From the NCBI GenBank assembly GCA_920105625.2, contig OV050032.1, positions 110,282,542 through 110,346,541 on the forward strand: a stretch of 64,000 nt of DNA. The letters run 5' to 3'. This DNA is from Clusia tigrina (lineage: Eukaryota > Arthropoda > Insecta > Diptera > Clusiidae). The translations under genes were made by a program, and so were the position numbers. This document shows, in pieces, positions 12,811 through 24,806 of the stretch (position 1 is its first letter; each line of letters begins with the position of its first letter). Below the pieces are notes generated by a model, which made no database searches, was not told the origin of the DNA, and saw only the letters and a list, made by a program, of their open reading frames with translations.

Positions 12811-12866
12811 TGTTACAAAATTTCAATGTTTTATGACGCTCCAGTAAAAAGTTACAAGCATTTGTA
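12811..12866 (+). repeat. Internal 56-bp subunit, first copy (phases 156-15)
   Basis: This stretch begins TGTTACAAAA and spans the end of one monomer and the first 15 bases of the next. It aligns with the 56 bp that directly follow it. In the consensus, the first 32 columns align without a gap with 22 matches, followed by an A5-containing GTAAAAAGTTA that pairs with GTAAAGAAGTTA, then a shared CATTTG. Total is about 40 matches in 57 columns with two single-base gaps. The copy shown is one example; the relationship holds in all monomers. Confidence 0.75.
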
Positions 12867-13047
12867 TGTTGCAAACTTTGATAGGTGTAGGACGTACCGT
12901 AAAGAAGTTAGGGCCATTTGAAGTTTTATCAGTGTTTGATTTGGGACTCTAGGGTAGCATAGCTTTGAGCGATAGCTTAAATTGACAAGAGGCTCGAGTA
13001 CTTTATTGTTACAAAATTTCAAGGTTTTATGACGCTCCAGTAAAAAG
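12852..13047 (+). repeat. Representative 196-bp monomer
   Basis: This copy is close to the consensus I assembled by eye and serves as the phase reference. It starts at TTACAAGCAT and ends at GTAAAAAG. Landmarks by phase: TTGCAA at 19-24; GACGTACC at 40-47; the GGCCA/GGGCG dimorphism at 61-65; CTCTAGGG/CTCAAGGG at 96-103; the steady GCTTTGAGCG at 111-120; the ATGGC/ATAAC/ATAGC site from 121; CTCGAGTACT at 142-151, which holds overlapping XhoI and ScaI recognition sequences; AAAATTT at 162-168; and an A5 tract at 191-195. The length is near a nucleosome plus linker, a common satellite size, but nothing in the sequence proves phasing. Confidence 0.95.
12867..12922 (+). repeat. Internal 56-bp subunit, second copy (phases 16-71)
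   Basis: This stretch begins TGTTGCAAAC and is directly adjacent to the first subunit. Shared islands in order are TGTT-CAAA-TTT, GACG--CC, GTAAA-AAGTTA and CATTTG. The remaining 84 bp of the monomer (phases 72-155) is one and a half times 56 bp. It shows only a weak resemblance to the subunit, around TTTGAT at phases 84-89, so a third degenerate copy is possible but not demonstrated. Confidence 0.7.
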
Positions 13048-13090
13048 TTACAAGCATTTGTATGTTGCAAACTTTGATAGATGTAGGACG

Positions 13091-13100
13091 TACCGTAAGA
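13091..13100 (+). other. One-base deletion marker of the P block (four copies)
   Basis: GTACCGTAAGAAG lacks one A of the usual CGTAAAGAAG. The same change occurs at 13094, 16818, 21521 and 25441, spaced 3724, 4703 and 3920 bp apart, which are exactly the P-to-P distances. It is a clean clonal marker of the P block. A compensating extra T (TATGTTTGCAAAC) near 13650, 22078 and 25998 is missing in H2 because the monomer carrying it was lost. Confidence 0.85.
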
Positions 13101-16100
13101 AGTTAGGGGCGTTTGAAGTTTTATCAGTGTTTGATTTGGGACTCAAGGGTAGCATAGCTTTGAGCGATAACTTAAGTTGACAAGAGGCTCGAGTACTTTA
13201 TTGTTACAAAATGTCAAGGTTTTATGACGCTCCAGTAAAAAGATACAAGCATTTGTATGTTGCAAACTTTGATAGGTGTAGGACGTACCGTATAGAAGTT
13301 AGGACCATTTGAAGTTTTATCAGTGTTTGATTTGGGACTCTAGGGTAGCATAGCTTTGAGCGATGGCTTAAATTAACAAGAGGCTCGAGTATTTTATTGT
13401 TACAAAATTTCAATGTTTTATGACGCTCCAGTAAAAAGATACAAGCATTTATATGTTGCAAACTTTGAAAGGTGTAGGACGTACCGTATAGAAGTTAGGG
13501 GCGTTTGAAGTTTTATCAGTGTTTGATGTGGGACTCAAGCGTAGCATAGCTTTGAGCGATAACTTAAATTGACAAGAGGCTCGATTATTTTATTGTTACA
13601 AAATTTCAAGGTTTTATGACGCTCCAGTAAAAAGTTACAAGCATTTGTATGTTTGCAAACTTTGATATATGTAGGACGTACCGTAAAGAAGTTAGGGGCG
13701 TTTGAAGTTTTATCAGTGTTTGATGTGGGACTCAAGCGTAGCATAGCTTTGAGCGATAACTTCAATTGACAAGAGGCTCGAATACTTTATTGTTACAAAA
13801 TTTCAAGGTTTTATGACGCTTAAGTAAAAAGTTACAAGCATTTGTATGTTGCAAACTTTGAAAGGTGTAGGACGTACCGTAAAGAAGTTAGGGCCATTTG
13901 AAGTTTTATCAGTGTTTGATTTGGGACTCTAGGGTAGCATAGCTTTGAGCGATAGCTTAAATTGACAAGAGGCTCGAGTACTTTATTGTTACAAAATTTC
14001 AAGGTTTTATGACGCTCCAGTAAAAAGTTACAAGCATTTGTATGTTGCAAACTTGGATAGATGTAGGACGTACCGTAAAGAAGTTAGGGGCGTTTGAAGT
14101 TTTATCAGTGTTTGATGTGGGACTCAAGCGTAGCATAGCTTTGAGCGATAACTTAAATTGACAAGAGGGTCGAGTACTTTATTGTTACAAAATTTCAAGG
14201 TTTTATGACGCTCCAGTAAAAAGTTACAAGTATTTGTATGTTGCAAACTTTGATAGGTGTAGGACGTACCGTAAAGAAGTTAGGGGCGTTTGATGTTTTA
14301 TCAGTGTTTGATTTGGGACTCTAGGGTAGCATAGCTTTGAGCGATAGCTTAAATTGCCAAGAGGCTCGGGTTCTTCATTGTTACAAAATTTCAAGGTTTT
14401 ATGACGCTCCAGTAAAAAGTTACAAGCATTTGTATGTTGCAAACTTGGATAGATGTAGGACGTACCGTAAAGAAGTTAGGGGCGTTTGAAGTTTTATCAG
14501 TGTTTGATGTGGGACTCAAGCGTGGCATAGCTTTGAGCGATAACTTAAATTGACAAGAGGGTCGAGTACTTTTTTGTTACAAAATTTCAAGGTTTTATGA
14601 CGCTCCAGTAAAAGGTTACAAGCATTTGTATGTTGCAAACATTGATAGGTGTAGGACGTACCGTATAGAAGTTAGGGGCGTTTGAAGTTTTATCAGTGTT
14701 TCATTTGGGACTCAAGGGTAGCATAGCTTTGAGCGATAACTTAAATTGACAAGAGGCTCGAGTACTTTATTGTTACAAAATTTCAAGGTTTTATGACGCT
14801 CCAGTAAAAAGTTACAAGCATTTGTATGTTGCAAACTTTGAAAGGTGTAGGACGTACCGTAAAGAAGTTAGGGCCATTTAAAGTTTTATCAGTGTTTGAT
14901 TTGGGACTCTAGGGTAGCATAGCTTTGAGCGATAACTTAAATTGACAAGATGCTCGAATACTTTATTGTTACCAAATTTCAATGTTTTATGACGCTGCAG
15001 TAAAAAGTTACAAGCATTTGTATGTTGCAAACTTTGATAGGTGTAGGACGTACCGTAAAGAAGTTAGGGCCATTTGAAGTTTTATCAGTGTTTGATTTGG
15101 GACTCTAGGGTAGCATAGCTTTGAGCGATAGCTTAAATTGACAAGAGGCTCGAGTACTTTATTGTTACAAAATTTCAAGGTTTTATGACGCTCCAGTAAA
15201 AAGTTACAAGCATTTGTATGTTGCAAACTTGGATAGATGTAGGACGTACCGTAAAGAAGTTAGGGGCGTTTGAAGTTTTATCAGTGTTTGATGTGGGACT
15301 CAAGCGTAGCATAGCTTTGAGCGATAACTTAAATTGACAAGAGGGTCGAGTTCTTTATTGTTACAAAATTTCAAGGTTTTACGACGCTCCAGTAAAAAGT
15401 TACAAGCATTTGTATGTTGCAAACTTTGATAGGTGTAGGACGTACCGTAAAGAAGTTAGGGGCGTTTGATGTTTTATCAGTGTTTGATTTGGGACTCTAG
15501 GGTAGCATAGCTTTGAGCGATAGCTTAAATTGCCAAGAGGCTCGGGTACTTCATTGTTACAAAATTTCAAGGTTTTAGGACGCTCCAGAAAAAAGTTACA
15601 AGCATTTGTATGTTGCAAACTTTGATAGGTGTAGGACGTACCGTATAGAAGTTAGGGGCGTTTGAAGTTTTATCAGTGTTTCATTTGGGACTCAAGGGTA
15701 GCATAGCTTTGAGCGATAACTTAAATTGACAAGAGGCTCGAGTACTTTATTGTTACAAAGTTTCAAGGTTTTATGACGCTCCAGTAAAAAGTTACAAGCA
15801 TTTGAATGTTGCCAACTTTGATAGGTGTAGGACGTACCGTAAAGAAGTTAGGGCCATTTGAAGTTTTATCAGTGTTTGATTTGGGACTCTAGGGTAGCAT
15901 AGCTTTGAGCGATGGCTTAAATTGACAAGAGGCTCGAGTATTTTATTGTTACAAAATTTCAATGTTTTATGACGCTCCAGTAAAAAGATACAAACATTTA
16001 TATCTTGCAAACTTTGATAGGTGTAGGACGTACCGTATAGAAGTTAGGGCCATTTGAAGTTGTATCAGTGTTTGATTTGGGACTCAAGGGTAGCATAGCT

Positions 16101-16183
16101 TTGACCGATGGCTTAAATTGACAAGATGCTCGGGTACTTTATTGTTACAAAATTTCAAGGTTTTATGACGCTCCAGTAAAAAG

Positions 16184-19100
16184 TTACAAGCATTTATATG
16201 TTGCAAACATTGATAGGTGTAGGACGTAACGTAAAGAAGTTAGGGGCGTTTGATGTTTTATCAGTGTTTGATTTGGGACTCTAGGGTAGCATAGCTTTGA
16301 GCGATAGCTTAAATTGACAAGAGGCTCGGGTACTTCATTGTTACAAAATTTCAAGGTTTTAGGACGCTCCAGAAAAAAGTTACAAGCATTTGTATGTTGC
16401 AAACTTTGATAGGTGTAGGACGTACCGTAAAGAATTTAGGGCCATTTGAAGTTTTATCAGTGTTTGATTTGGGACGCTAGGGTAGCATAGCTTTGAGCGA
16501 TAACTTAAATTGACAAGATGCTCGAGTACTTTATTGTTACAAAATTTCAATGTTTTATGACGCTCCAGTAAAAAGTTACAAGCATTTGTATGTTGCAAAC
16601 TTTGATAGGTGTAGGACGTACCGTAAAGAAGTTAGGGCCATTTGAAATTTTATCAGTGTTTGATTTGGGACTCTAGGGTAGCATAGCTTTGAGCGATAGC
16701 TTAAATTGACAAGAGGCTCGAGTACTTTATTGTTACAAAATTTCAAGGTTTTATGACGCTCCAGTAAAAAGTTACAAGCATTTGTATGTTGCAAACTTTG
16801 ATAGATGTAGGACGTACCGTAAGAAGTTAGGGGCGTTTGAAGTTTTATCAGTGTTTGATTTGGGACTCAAGGGTAGCATAGCTTTGAGCGATAACTTAAG
16901 TTGACAAGAGGCTCGAGTACTTTATTGTTACAAAATTTCAAGGTTTTATGACGCTCCAGTAAAAAGATACAAGCATTTGTATGTTGCAAACTTTGATAGG
17001 TGTAGGACGTACCGTATAGAAGTTAGGACCATTTGAAGTTTTATCAGTGTTTGATTTGGGACTCTAGGGTAGCATAGCTTTGAGCGATGGCTTAAATTAA
17101 CAAGAGGCTCGAGTATTTTATTGTTACAAAATTTCAATGTTTTATGACGCTCCAGTAAAAAGATACAAGCATTTATATGTTGCAAACTTTGAAAGGTGTA
17201 GGACGTACCGTATAGAAGTTAGGGGCGTTTGAAGTTTTATCAGTGTTTGATGTGGGACTCAAGCGTAGCATAGCTTTGAGCGATAACTTAAATTGACAAG
17301 AGGCTCGAGTATTTTATTGTTACAAAATTTCAAGGTTTTATGACGCTCCAGTAAAAAGTTACAAGCATTTGTATGTTGCAAACTTGGATAGATGTAGGAC
17401 GTACCGTAAAGAAGTTAGAGGCGTTTGAAGTTTTATCAGTGTTTGATGTGGGACTCAAGCGTAGCATAGCTTTGAGCGATAACTTAAATTGACAAGAGGG
17501 TCGAGTACTTTATTGTTACAAAATTTCAAGGTTTTATGACGCTCCAGTAAAAAGTTACAAGCATTTGTATGTTGCAAACTTTGATAGGTGTAGGACGTAC
17601 CGTAAAGAAGTTAGGGGCGTTTGATGTTTTATCAGTGTTTGATTTGGGACTCTAGGGTAGCATAGCTTTGAGCGATAGCTTAAATTGCCAAGAGGCTCGG
17701 GTTCTTCATTGTTACAAAATTTCAAGGTTTTATGACGCTCCAGTAAAAAGTTACAAGCATTTGTATGTTGCAAACTTGGATAGATGTAGGACGTACCGTA
17801 AAGAAGTTAGGGGCGTTTGAAGTTTTATCAGTGTTTGATGTGGGACTCAAGCGTGGCATAGCTTTGAGCGATAACTTAAATTGACAAGAGGGTCGAGTAC
17901 TTTTTTGTTACAAAATTTCAAGGTTTTATGACGCTCCAGTAAAAGGTTACAAGCATTTGTATGTTGCAAACATTGATAGGTGTAGGACGTACCGTATAGA
18001 AGTTAGGGGCGTTTGAAGTTTTATCAGTGTTTCATTTGGGACTCAAGGGTAGCATAGCTTTGAGCGATAACTTAAATTGACAAGAGGCTCGAGTACTTTA
18101 TTGTTACAAAATTTCAAGGTTTTATGACGCTCCAGTAAAAAGTTAGAAGCATTTGTATGTTGCAAACTTTGAAAGGTGTAGGACGTACCGTAAAGAAGTT
18201 AGGGCCATTTAAAGTTTTATTAGTGTTTGATTTGGGACTCTAGGGTAGCATAGCTTTGAGCGATAACTTAAATTGACAAGATGCTCGAATACTTTATTGT
18301 TACAAAATTTCAATGTTTTATGACGCTGCAGTAAAAAGTTACAAGCATTTGTATGTTGCAAACTTTGATAGGTGTAGGGCGTACCGTAAAGAAGTTAGGG
18401 CCATTTGAAGTTTTATCAGTGTTTGATTTGGGACTCTACGGTAGCATAGCTTTGAGCGATAGCTTAAATTGACAAGAGGCTCGAGTACTTTATTGTTACA
18501 AAATTTCAAGGTTTTATGACGCTCCAGTAAAAAGTTACAAGCATTTGTATGTTGCAAACTTGGATAAATGTAGGACGTACCGTAAAGAAGTTAGGGGCGT
18601 TTGAAGTTTTATCAGTGTTTGATGTGGGACTCAAGCGTAGCATAGCTTTGAGCGATAACTTAAATTGACAAGAGGGTCGAGTTCTTTATTGTTACAAAAT
18701 TTCAAGGTTTTACGACGCTCCAGTAAAAAGTTACAAGCATTTGTATGTTGCAAACTTTGATAGGTGTAGGACGTACCGTAAAGAAGTTAGGGGCGTTTGA
18801 TGTTTTATCAGTGTTTGATTTGGGACTCTAGGGTAGCATAGCTTTGAGCGATAGCTTAAATTGCCAAGAGGCTCGGGTACTTCATTGTTACAAAATTTCA
18901 AGGTTTTAGGACGCTCCAGAAAAAAGTTACAAGCATTTGTATGTTGCAAACTTTGATAGGTGTAGGACGTACCGTATAGAAGTTAGGGGCGTTTGAAGTT
19001 TTATCAGTGTTTCATTTGGGACTCAAGGGTAGCATAGCTTTGAGCGATAACTTAAATTGACAAGAGGCTCGAGTACTTTATTGTTACAAAGTTTCAAGGT

Positions 19101-20886
19101 TTTTTGACGCTCCAGTAAAAAGTTACAAGCATTTGAATGTTGCCAACTTTGATAGGTGTAGGACGTACCGTAAAGAAGTTAGGGCCATTTGAAGTTTTAT
19201 CAGTGTTAGATTTGGGACTCTAGGGTAGCTTAGCTTTGAGCGATGGCTTAAATTGACAAGAGGCTCGAGTACTTCATTGTTACAAAATTTCAAGGTTTTA
19301 TGACGCTCCAGTAAAAAGTTACCAGCATTTGTATGTTGCAAACTTTGATAGGTGTAGGACGTACCGTTTAGAAGTTAGGGCCATTTGAAGTTTTATCAGT
19401 GTTTGATTTGGGACTCTAGGGTAGCATAGCTTTGAGCGATGGCTTAAATTGACAAGAGGCTCGAGCACTTTATTGTTACAAAATTTCAAGGTTTTATGAC
19501 GCTCCAATAAAAAGTTACAAGCATTTGTATGTTGCAAACTTTGATAGGTGTAGGACGTACCGTAAAGAAGTTAGGGCCATTTGAAGTTTTATCAGTGTTT
19601 GATTTGGGACTCTAAGGTAGCAAAGCTTTGAGCGATAACTTAAATTGACAAGATGCTCGAGTACTTTATTGTTACAAAATTTCCAGGTTTTATGACGCTC
19701 CAGTAAAAAGTTACAAGCATTTGTATGTTGCAAACTTTGATAGGTGTAGGACGTACCGTAAAGAAGTTAGGGCCATTTGAAGTTTTATCAGTGTTTGATT
19801 TGGGACTCTAGGGTAGCATAGCTTTGAGCGATAACTTAAATTGACAAGATGCTCGAGTACTTTATTGTTACAAAATTTCAATGTTTTATGACGCTCCAGT
19901 AAAAAGTTACAAGCATTTGTATGTTGCAAACTTTGATAGGTGTAGGACGTACCGTAAAGAAGTTAGGGCCATTTGAAGTTTTATCAGTGTTTGATTTGCG
20001 ACTCTAGGGCAGCATAGCTTTGAGCGATAGCTTAAATTGACAAGAGGCTCGAGTACTTTATTGTTACAAAATTTCAAGGTTTTATGACGCTCCAGTAAAA
20101 AGTTACAAGCATTTGTATGTTGCAAACTTTGATAGATGTAGGATGTACCGTAAAGAAGTTAGGGGCGTTTGAAGTTTTATCAGTGTTTGATGTGGGACTC
20201 AAGCGTAGCATAGCTTTGAGCGATGGCTTAAATTGACAAGAGGCTCGAGCACTTTATTGTTACAAAATTTCAAGGTTTTATGACGCTCCAATAAAAAGTT
20301 ACAAGCATTTGTATGTTGCAAACTTTGATAGATGTAGGATGTACCGTAAAGAAGTTAGGGGCGTTTGAAGTTTTATCAGTGTTTGATTTGGGACTCTAGG
20401 GTAGCAAAGCTTTGAGCGATAACTTAAATTGACAAGATGCTCGAGTATTTTATTGTTACAAAATTTCCAGGTTTTATGACGCTCCAGTAAAAAGTTACAA
20501 GCATTTGTATGTTGCAAACTTTGATAGGTGTAGGACGTACCGTAAAGAAGTTAGGGCCATTTGAAGTTTTATCAGTGTTTGATTTGGGACTCTAGGGTAG
20601 CATAGCTTTGAGCGATAACTTAAATTGACAAGATGCTCGAGTACTTTATTGTTACAAAATTTCAATGTTTTATGACGCTCCAGTAAAAAGTTACAAGCAT
20701 TTGTATGTTGCAAACTTTGATAGGTGTAGGACGTACCGTAAAGAAGTTAGGGCCATTTGAAGTTTTATCAGTGTTTGATTTGGGACTCTAGGGTAGCATA
20801 GCTTTGAGCGATAGCTTAAATTGACAAGAGGCTCGGGTACTTTATTGTTACAAAATTTCAAGGTTTTATGACGCTCCAGTAAAAAG
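16184..20886 (+). repeat. Modular HOR H2: P(7)-R(6)-S-link(2)-T(9), 24 monomers
   Basis: Same start as H1, but the P block is only seven monomers. The two monomers marked in H1 by TATGTTTGC/GATATATG and the following GAAAGG type are absent, and the one-base deletion at 16818 is therefore uncompensated (1371 bp). R at 17555 to S at 18731 is again six monomers. After S the array goes to a T block at 19123 instead of the H1 continuation, and nine monomers later reaches P at 20887. Total 4703 bp. Confidence 0.82.
19123..20886 (+). repeat. T block inserted in H2 (nine monomers)
   Basis: The T block starts with GAATGTTGCC, a GTGTTAGATTTG allele and TAGCTTAGC, followed by CCGTTTAGAAG, then CTAAGGTAGCAAAG, then a monomer with TTTGCGACTC and GGGCAGC. 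The first three monomer types resemble the left-edge HOR (1131-1718), linking this block to the first 5 kb. The same opening series recurs at 28335, 31863 and 36763. Confidence 0.8.
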
Positions 20887-23800
20887 TTACAAGCATTTGT
20901 ATGTTGCAAACATTGATAGGTGTAGGACGTAACGTAAAGAAGTTAGGGGCGTTTGATGTTTTATCAGTGTTTGATTTGGGACTCTAGGGTAGCATAGCTT
21001 TGAGCGATAGCTTAAATTGACAAGAGGCTCGGGTACTTCATTGTTACAAAATTTCAAGGTTTTAGGACGCTCCAGAAAAAAGTTACAAGCATTTGTATGT
21101 TGCAAACTTTGATAGGTGTAGGACGTACCGTAAAGAATTTAGGGCCATTTGAAGTTTTATCAGTGTTTGATTTGGGACGCTAGGGTAGCATAGCTTTGAG
21201 CGATAACTTAAATTGACAAGATGCTCGAGTACTTTATTGTTACAAAATTTCAATGTTTTATGACGCTCCAGTAAAAAGTTACAAGCATTTGTATGTTGCA
21301 AACTTTGATAGGTGTAGGACGTACCGTAAAGAAGTTAGGGCCATTTGAAGTTTTATCAGTGTTTGATTTGGGACTCTAGGGTAGCATAGCTTTGAGCGAT
21401 AGCTTAAATTGACAAGAGGCTCGAGTACTTTATTGTTACAAAATTTCAAGGTTTTATGACGCTCCAGTAAAAAGTTACAAGCATTTGTATGTTGCAAACT
21501 TTGATAGATGTAGGACGTACCGTAAGAAGTTAGGGGCGTTTGAAGTTTTATCAGTGTTTGATTTGGGACTCAAGGGTAGCATAGCTTTGAGCGATAACTT
21601 AAGTTGACAAGAGGCTCGAGTACTTTATTGTTACAAAATGTCAAGGTTTTATGACGCTCCAGTAAAAAGATACAAGCATTTGTATGTTGCAAACTTTGAT
21701 AGTTGTAGGACGTACCGTATAGAAGTTAGGACCATTTGAAGTTTTATCAGTGTTTGATTTGGGACTCTAGGGTAGCATAGCTTTGAGCGATGGCTTAAAT
21801 TAACAAGAGGCTCGAGTATTTTATTGTTACAAAATTTCAATGTTTTATGACGCTCCAGTAAAAAGATACAAGCATTTATATGTTGCAAACTTTGAAAGGT
21901 GTAGGACGTACCGTATAGAAGTTAGGGGCGTTTGAAGTTTTATCAGTGTTTGATGTGGGACTCAAGCGTAGCATAGCTTTGAGCGATAACTTAAATTGAC
22001 AAGAGGCTCGAGTATTTTATTGTTACAAAATTTCAAGGTTTTATGACGCTCCAGTAAAAAGTTACAAGCATTTGTATGTTTGCAAACTTTGATATATGTA
22101 GGACGTACCGTAAAGAAGTTAGGGGCGTTTGAAGTTTTATCAGTGTTTGATGTGGGACTCAAGCGTAGCATAGCTTTGAGCGATAACTTCAATTGACAAG
22201 AGGCTCGAGTACTTTATTGTTACAAAATTTCAAGGTTTTATGACGCTTAAGTAAAAAGTTACAAGCATTTGTATGTTGCAAACTTTGAAAGGTGTAGGAC
22301 GTACCGTAAAGAAGTTAGGGCCATTTGAAGTTTTATCAGTGTTTGATTTGGGACTCTAGGGTAGCATAGCTTTGAGCGATAACTTAAATTGACAAGATGC
22401 TCGAATACTTTATTGTTACAAAATTTCAATGTTTTATGACGCTCCAGTAAAAAGTTACAAGCATTTGTATGTTGCAAACTTTGATAGGTGTAGGACGTAC
22501 CGTAAAGAAGTTAGGGCCATTTGAAGTTTTATCAGTGTTTGATTTGGGACTCTAGGGTAGCATAGCTTTGAGCGATAGCTTAAATTGACAAGAGGCTCGA
22601 GTACTTTATTGTTACAAAATTTCAAGGTTTTATGACGCTCCAGTAAAAAGTTACAAGCATTTGTATGTTGCAAACTTGGATAGATGTAGGACGTACCGTA
22701 AAGAAGTTAGGGGCGTTTGAAGTTTTATCAGTGTTTGATGTGGGACTCAAGCGTAGCATAGCTTTGAGCGATAACTTAAATTGACAAGAGGGTCGAGTAC
22801 TTTATTGTTACAAAATTTCAAGGTTTTATGACGCTCCAGTAAAAAGTTACAAGCATTTGTATGTTGCAAACTTTGATAGGTGTAGGACGTACCGTAAAGA
22901 AGTTAGGGGCGTTTGATGTTTTATCAGTGTTTGATTTGGGACTCTAGGGTAGCATAGCTTTGAGCGATAGCTTAAATTGCCAAGAGGCTCGGGTTCTTCA
23001 TTGTTACAAAATTTCAAGGTTTTATGACGCTCCAGTAAAAAGTTACAAGCATTTGTATGTTGCAAACTTGGATAGATGTAGGACGTACCGTAAAGAAGTT
23101 AGGGGCGTTTGAAGTTTTATCAGTGTTTGATGTGGGACTCAAGCGTGGCATAGCTTTGAGCGATAACTTAAATTGACAAGAGGGTCGAGTACTTTTTTGT
23201 TACAAAATTTCAAGGTTTTATGACGCTCCAGTAAAAGGTTACAAGCATTTGTATGTTGCAAACATTGATAGGTGTAGGACGTACCGTATAGAAGTTAGGG
23301 GCGTTTGAAGTTTTATCAGTGTTTCATTTGGGACTCAAGGGTAGCATAGCTTTGAGCGATAACTTAAATTGACAAGAGGCTCGAGTACTTTATTGTTACA
23401 AAATTTCAAGGTTTTATGACGCTCCAGTAAAAAGTTACAAGCATTTGTATGTTGCAAACTTTGAAAGGTGTAGGACGTACCGTAAAGAAGTTAGGGCCAT
23501 TTAAAGTTTTATCAGTGTTTGATTTGGGACTCTAGGGTAGCATAGCTTTGAGCGATAACTTAAATTGACAAGATGCTCGAATACTTTATTGTTACCAAAT
23601 TTCAATGTTTTATGACGCTGCAGTAAAAAGTTACAAGCATTTGTATGTTGCAAACTTTGATAGGTGTAGGACGTACCGTAAAGAAGTTAGGGCCATTTGA
23701 AGTTTTATCAGTGTTTGATTTGGGACTCTAGGGTAGCATAGCTTTGAGCGATAGCTTAAATTGACAAGAGGCTCGAGTACTTTATTGTTACAAAATTTCA

Positions 23801-24806
23801 AGGTTTTATGACGCTCCAGTAAAAAGTTACAAGCATTTGTATGTTGCAAACTTGGATAGATGTAGGACGTACCGTAAAGAAGTTAGGGGCGTGTGAAGTT
23901 TTATCAGTGTTTGATGTGGGACTCAAGCGTAGCATAGCTTTGAGCGATAACTTAAATTGACAAGAGGGTCGAGTTCTTTATTGTTGCAAAATTTCAAGGT
24001 TTTACGACGCTCCAGTAAAAAGTTACAAGCATTTGTATGTTGCAAACTTTGATAGGTGTAGGACGTACCGTAAAGAAGTTAGGGGCGTTTGATGTTTTAT
24101 CAGTGTTTGATTTGGGACTCTAGGGTAGCATGGCTTTGAGCGATAGCTTAAATTGCCAAGAGGCTCGGGTACTTCATTGTTACAAAATTTCAAGGTTTTA
24201 GGACGCTCCAGAAAAAAGTTACAAGCATTTGTATGTTGCAAACTTTGATAGGTGTAGGACGTACCGTATAGAAGTTAGGGGCGTTTGAAGTTTTATCAGT
24301 GTTTCATTTGGGACTCAAGGGTAGCATAGCTTTGAGCGATAACTTAAATTGACAAGAGGCTCGAGTACTTTATTGTTACAAAGTTTCAAGGTTTTATGAC
24401 GCTCCAGTAAAAAGTTACAAGCATTTGAATGTTGCCAACTTTGATAGGTGTAGGACGTACCGTAAAGAAGTTAGGGCCATTTGAAGTTTTATCAGTGTTT
24501 GATTTGGGACTCTAGGGTAGCATAGCTTTGAGCGATGGCTTAAATTGACAAGAGGCTCGAGTATTTTATTGTTACAAAATTTCAATGTTTTATGACGCTC
24601 CAGTAAAAAGATACAAACATTTATATCTTGCAAACTTTGATAGGTGTAGGACGTACCGTATAGAAGTTAGGGCCATTTGAAGTTGTATCAGTGTTTGATT
24701 TGGGACTCAAGGGTAGCATAGCTTTGACCGATGGCTTAAATTGACAAGATGCTCGGGTACTTTATTGTTACAAAATTTCAAGGTTTTATGACGCTCCAGT
24801 AAAAAG
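20887..24806 (+). repeat. Modular HOR H3: P(10)-R(6)-S-link(4), 20 monomers
   Basis: P at 20887, with GTAAGAAG at 21521 and TATGTTTGC near 22078 both present. The block has one more monomer than in H1 before R at 22847. R to S (24023) is six monomers, and S is followed by the four-monomer link to P, as in H1. Total 3920 bp. Confidence 0.82.

Larger units (their letters stand above)
12460..16183 (+). repeat. Modular HOR H1: P(9)-R(6)-S-link(4), 19 monomers
   Basis: The P block opens with a monomer tagged GTAACGTAAAG, GATGTTTTATC and CCAGAAAAAAG at 12460. It runs nine monomers to the R monomer at 14224 (GATGTTTTATC, AATTGCCAAG, CGGGTTCTTC). R to S is six monomers (S at 15400: AATTGCCAAG, CGGGTACTTC). 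S is followed by four monomers leading to the next P at 16184. The P block carries a one-base deletion (GTAAGAAG at 13094) and a compensating extra T (TATGTTTGC near 13650), so its length stays an exact multiple of 196. Total 3724 bp. Confidence 0.82.
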
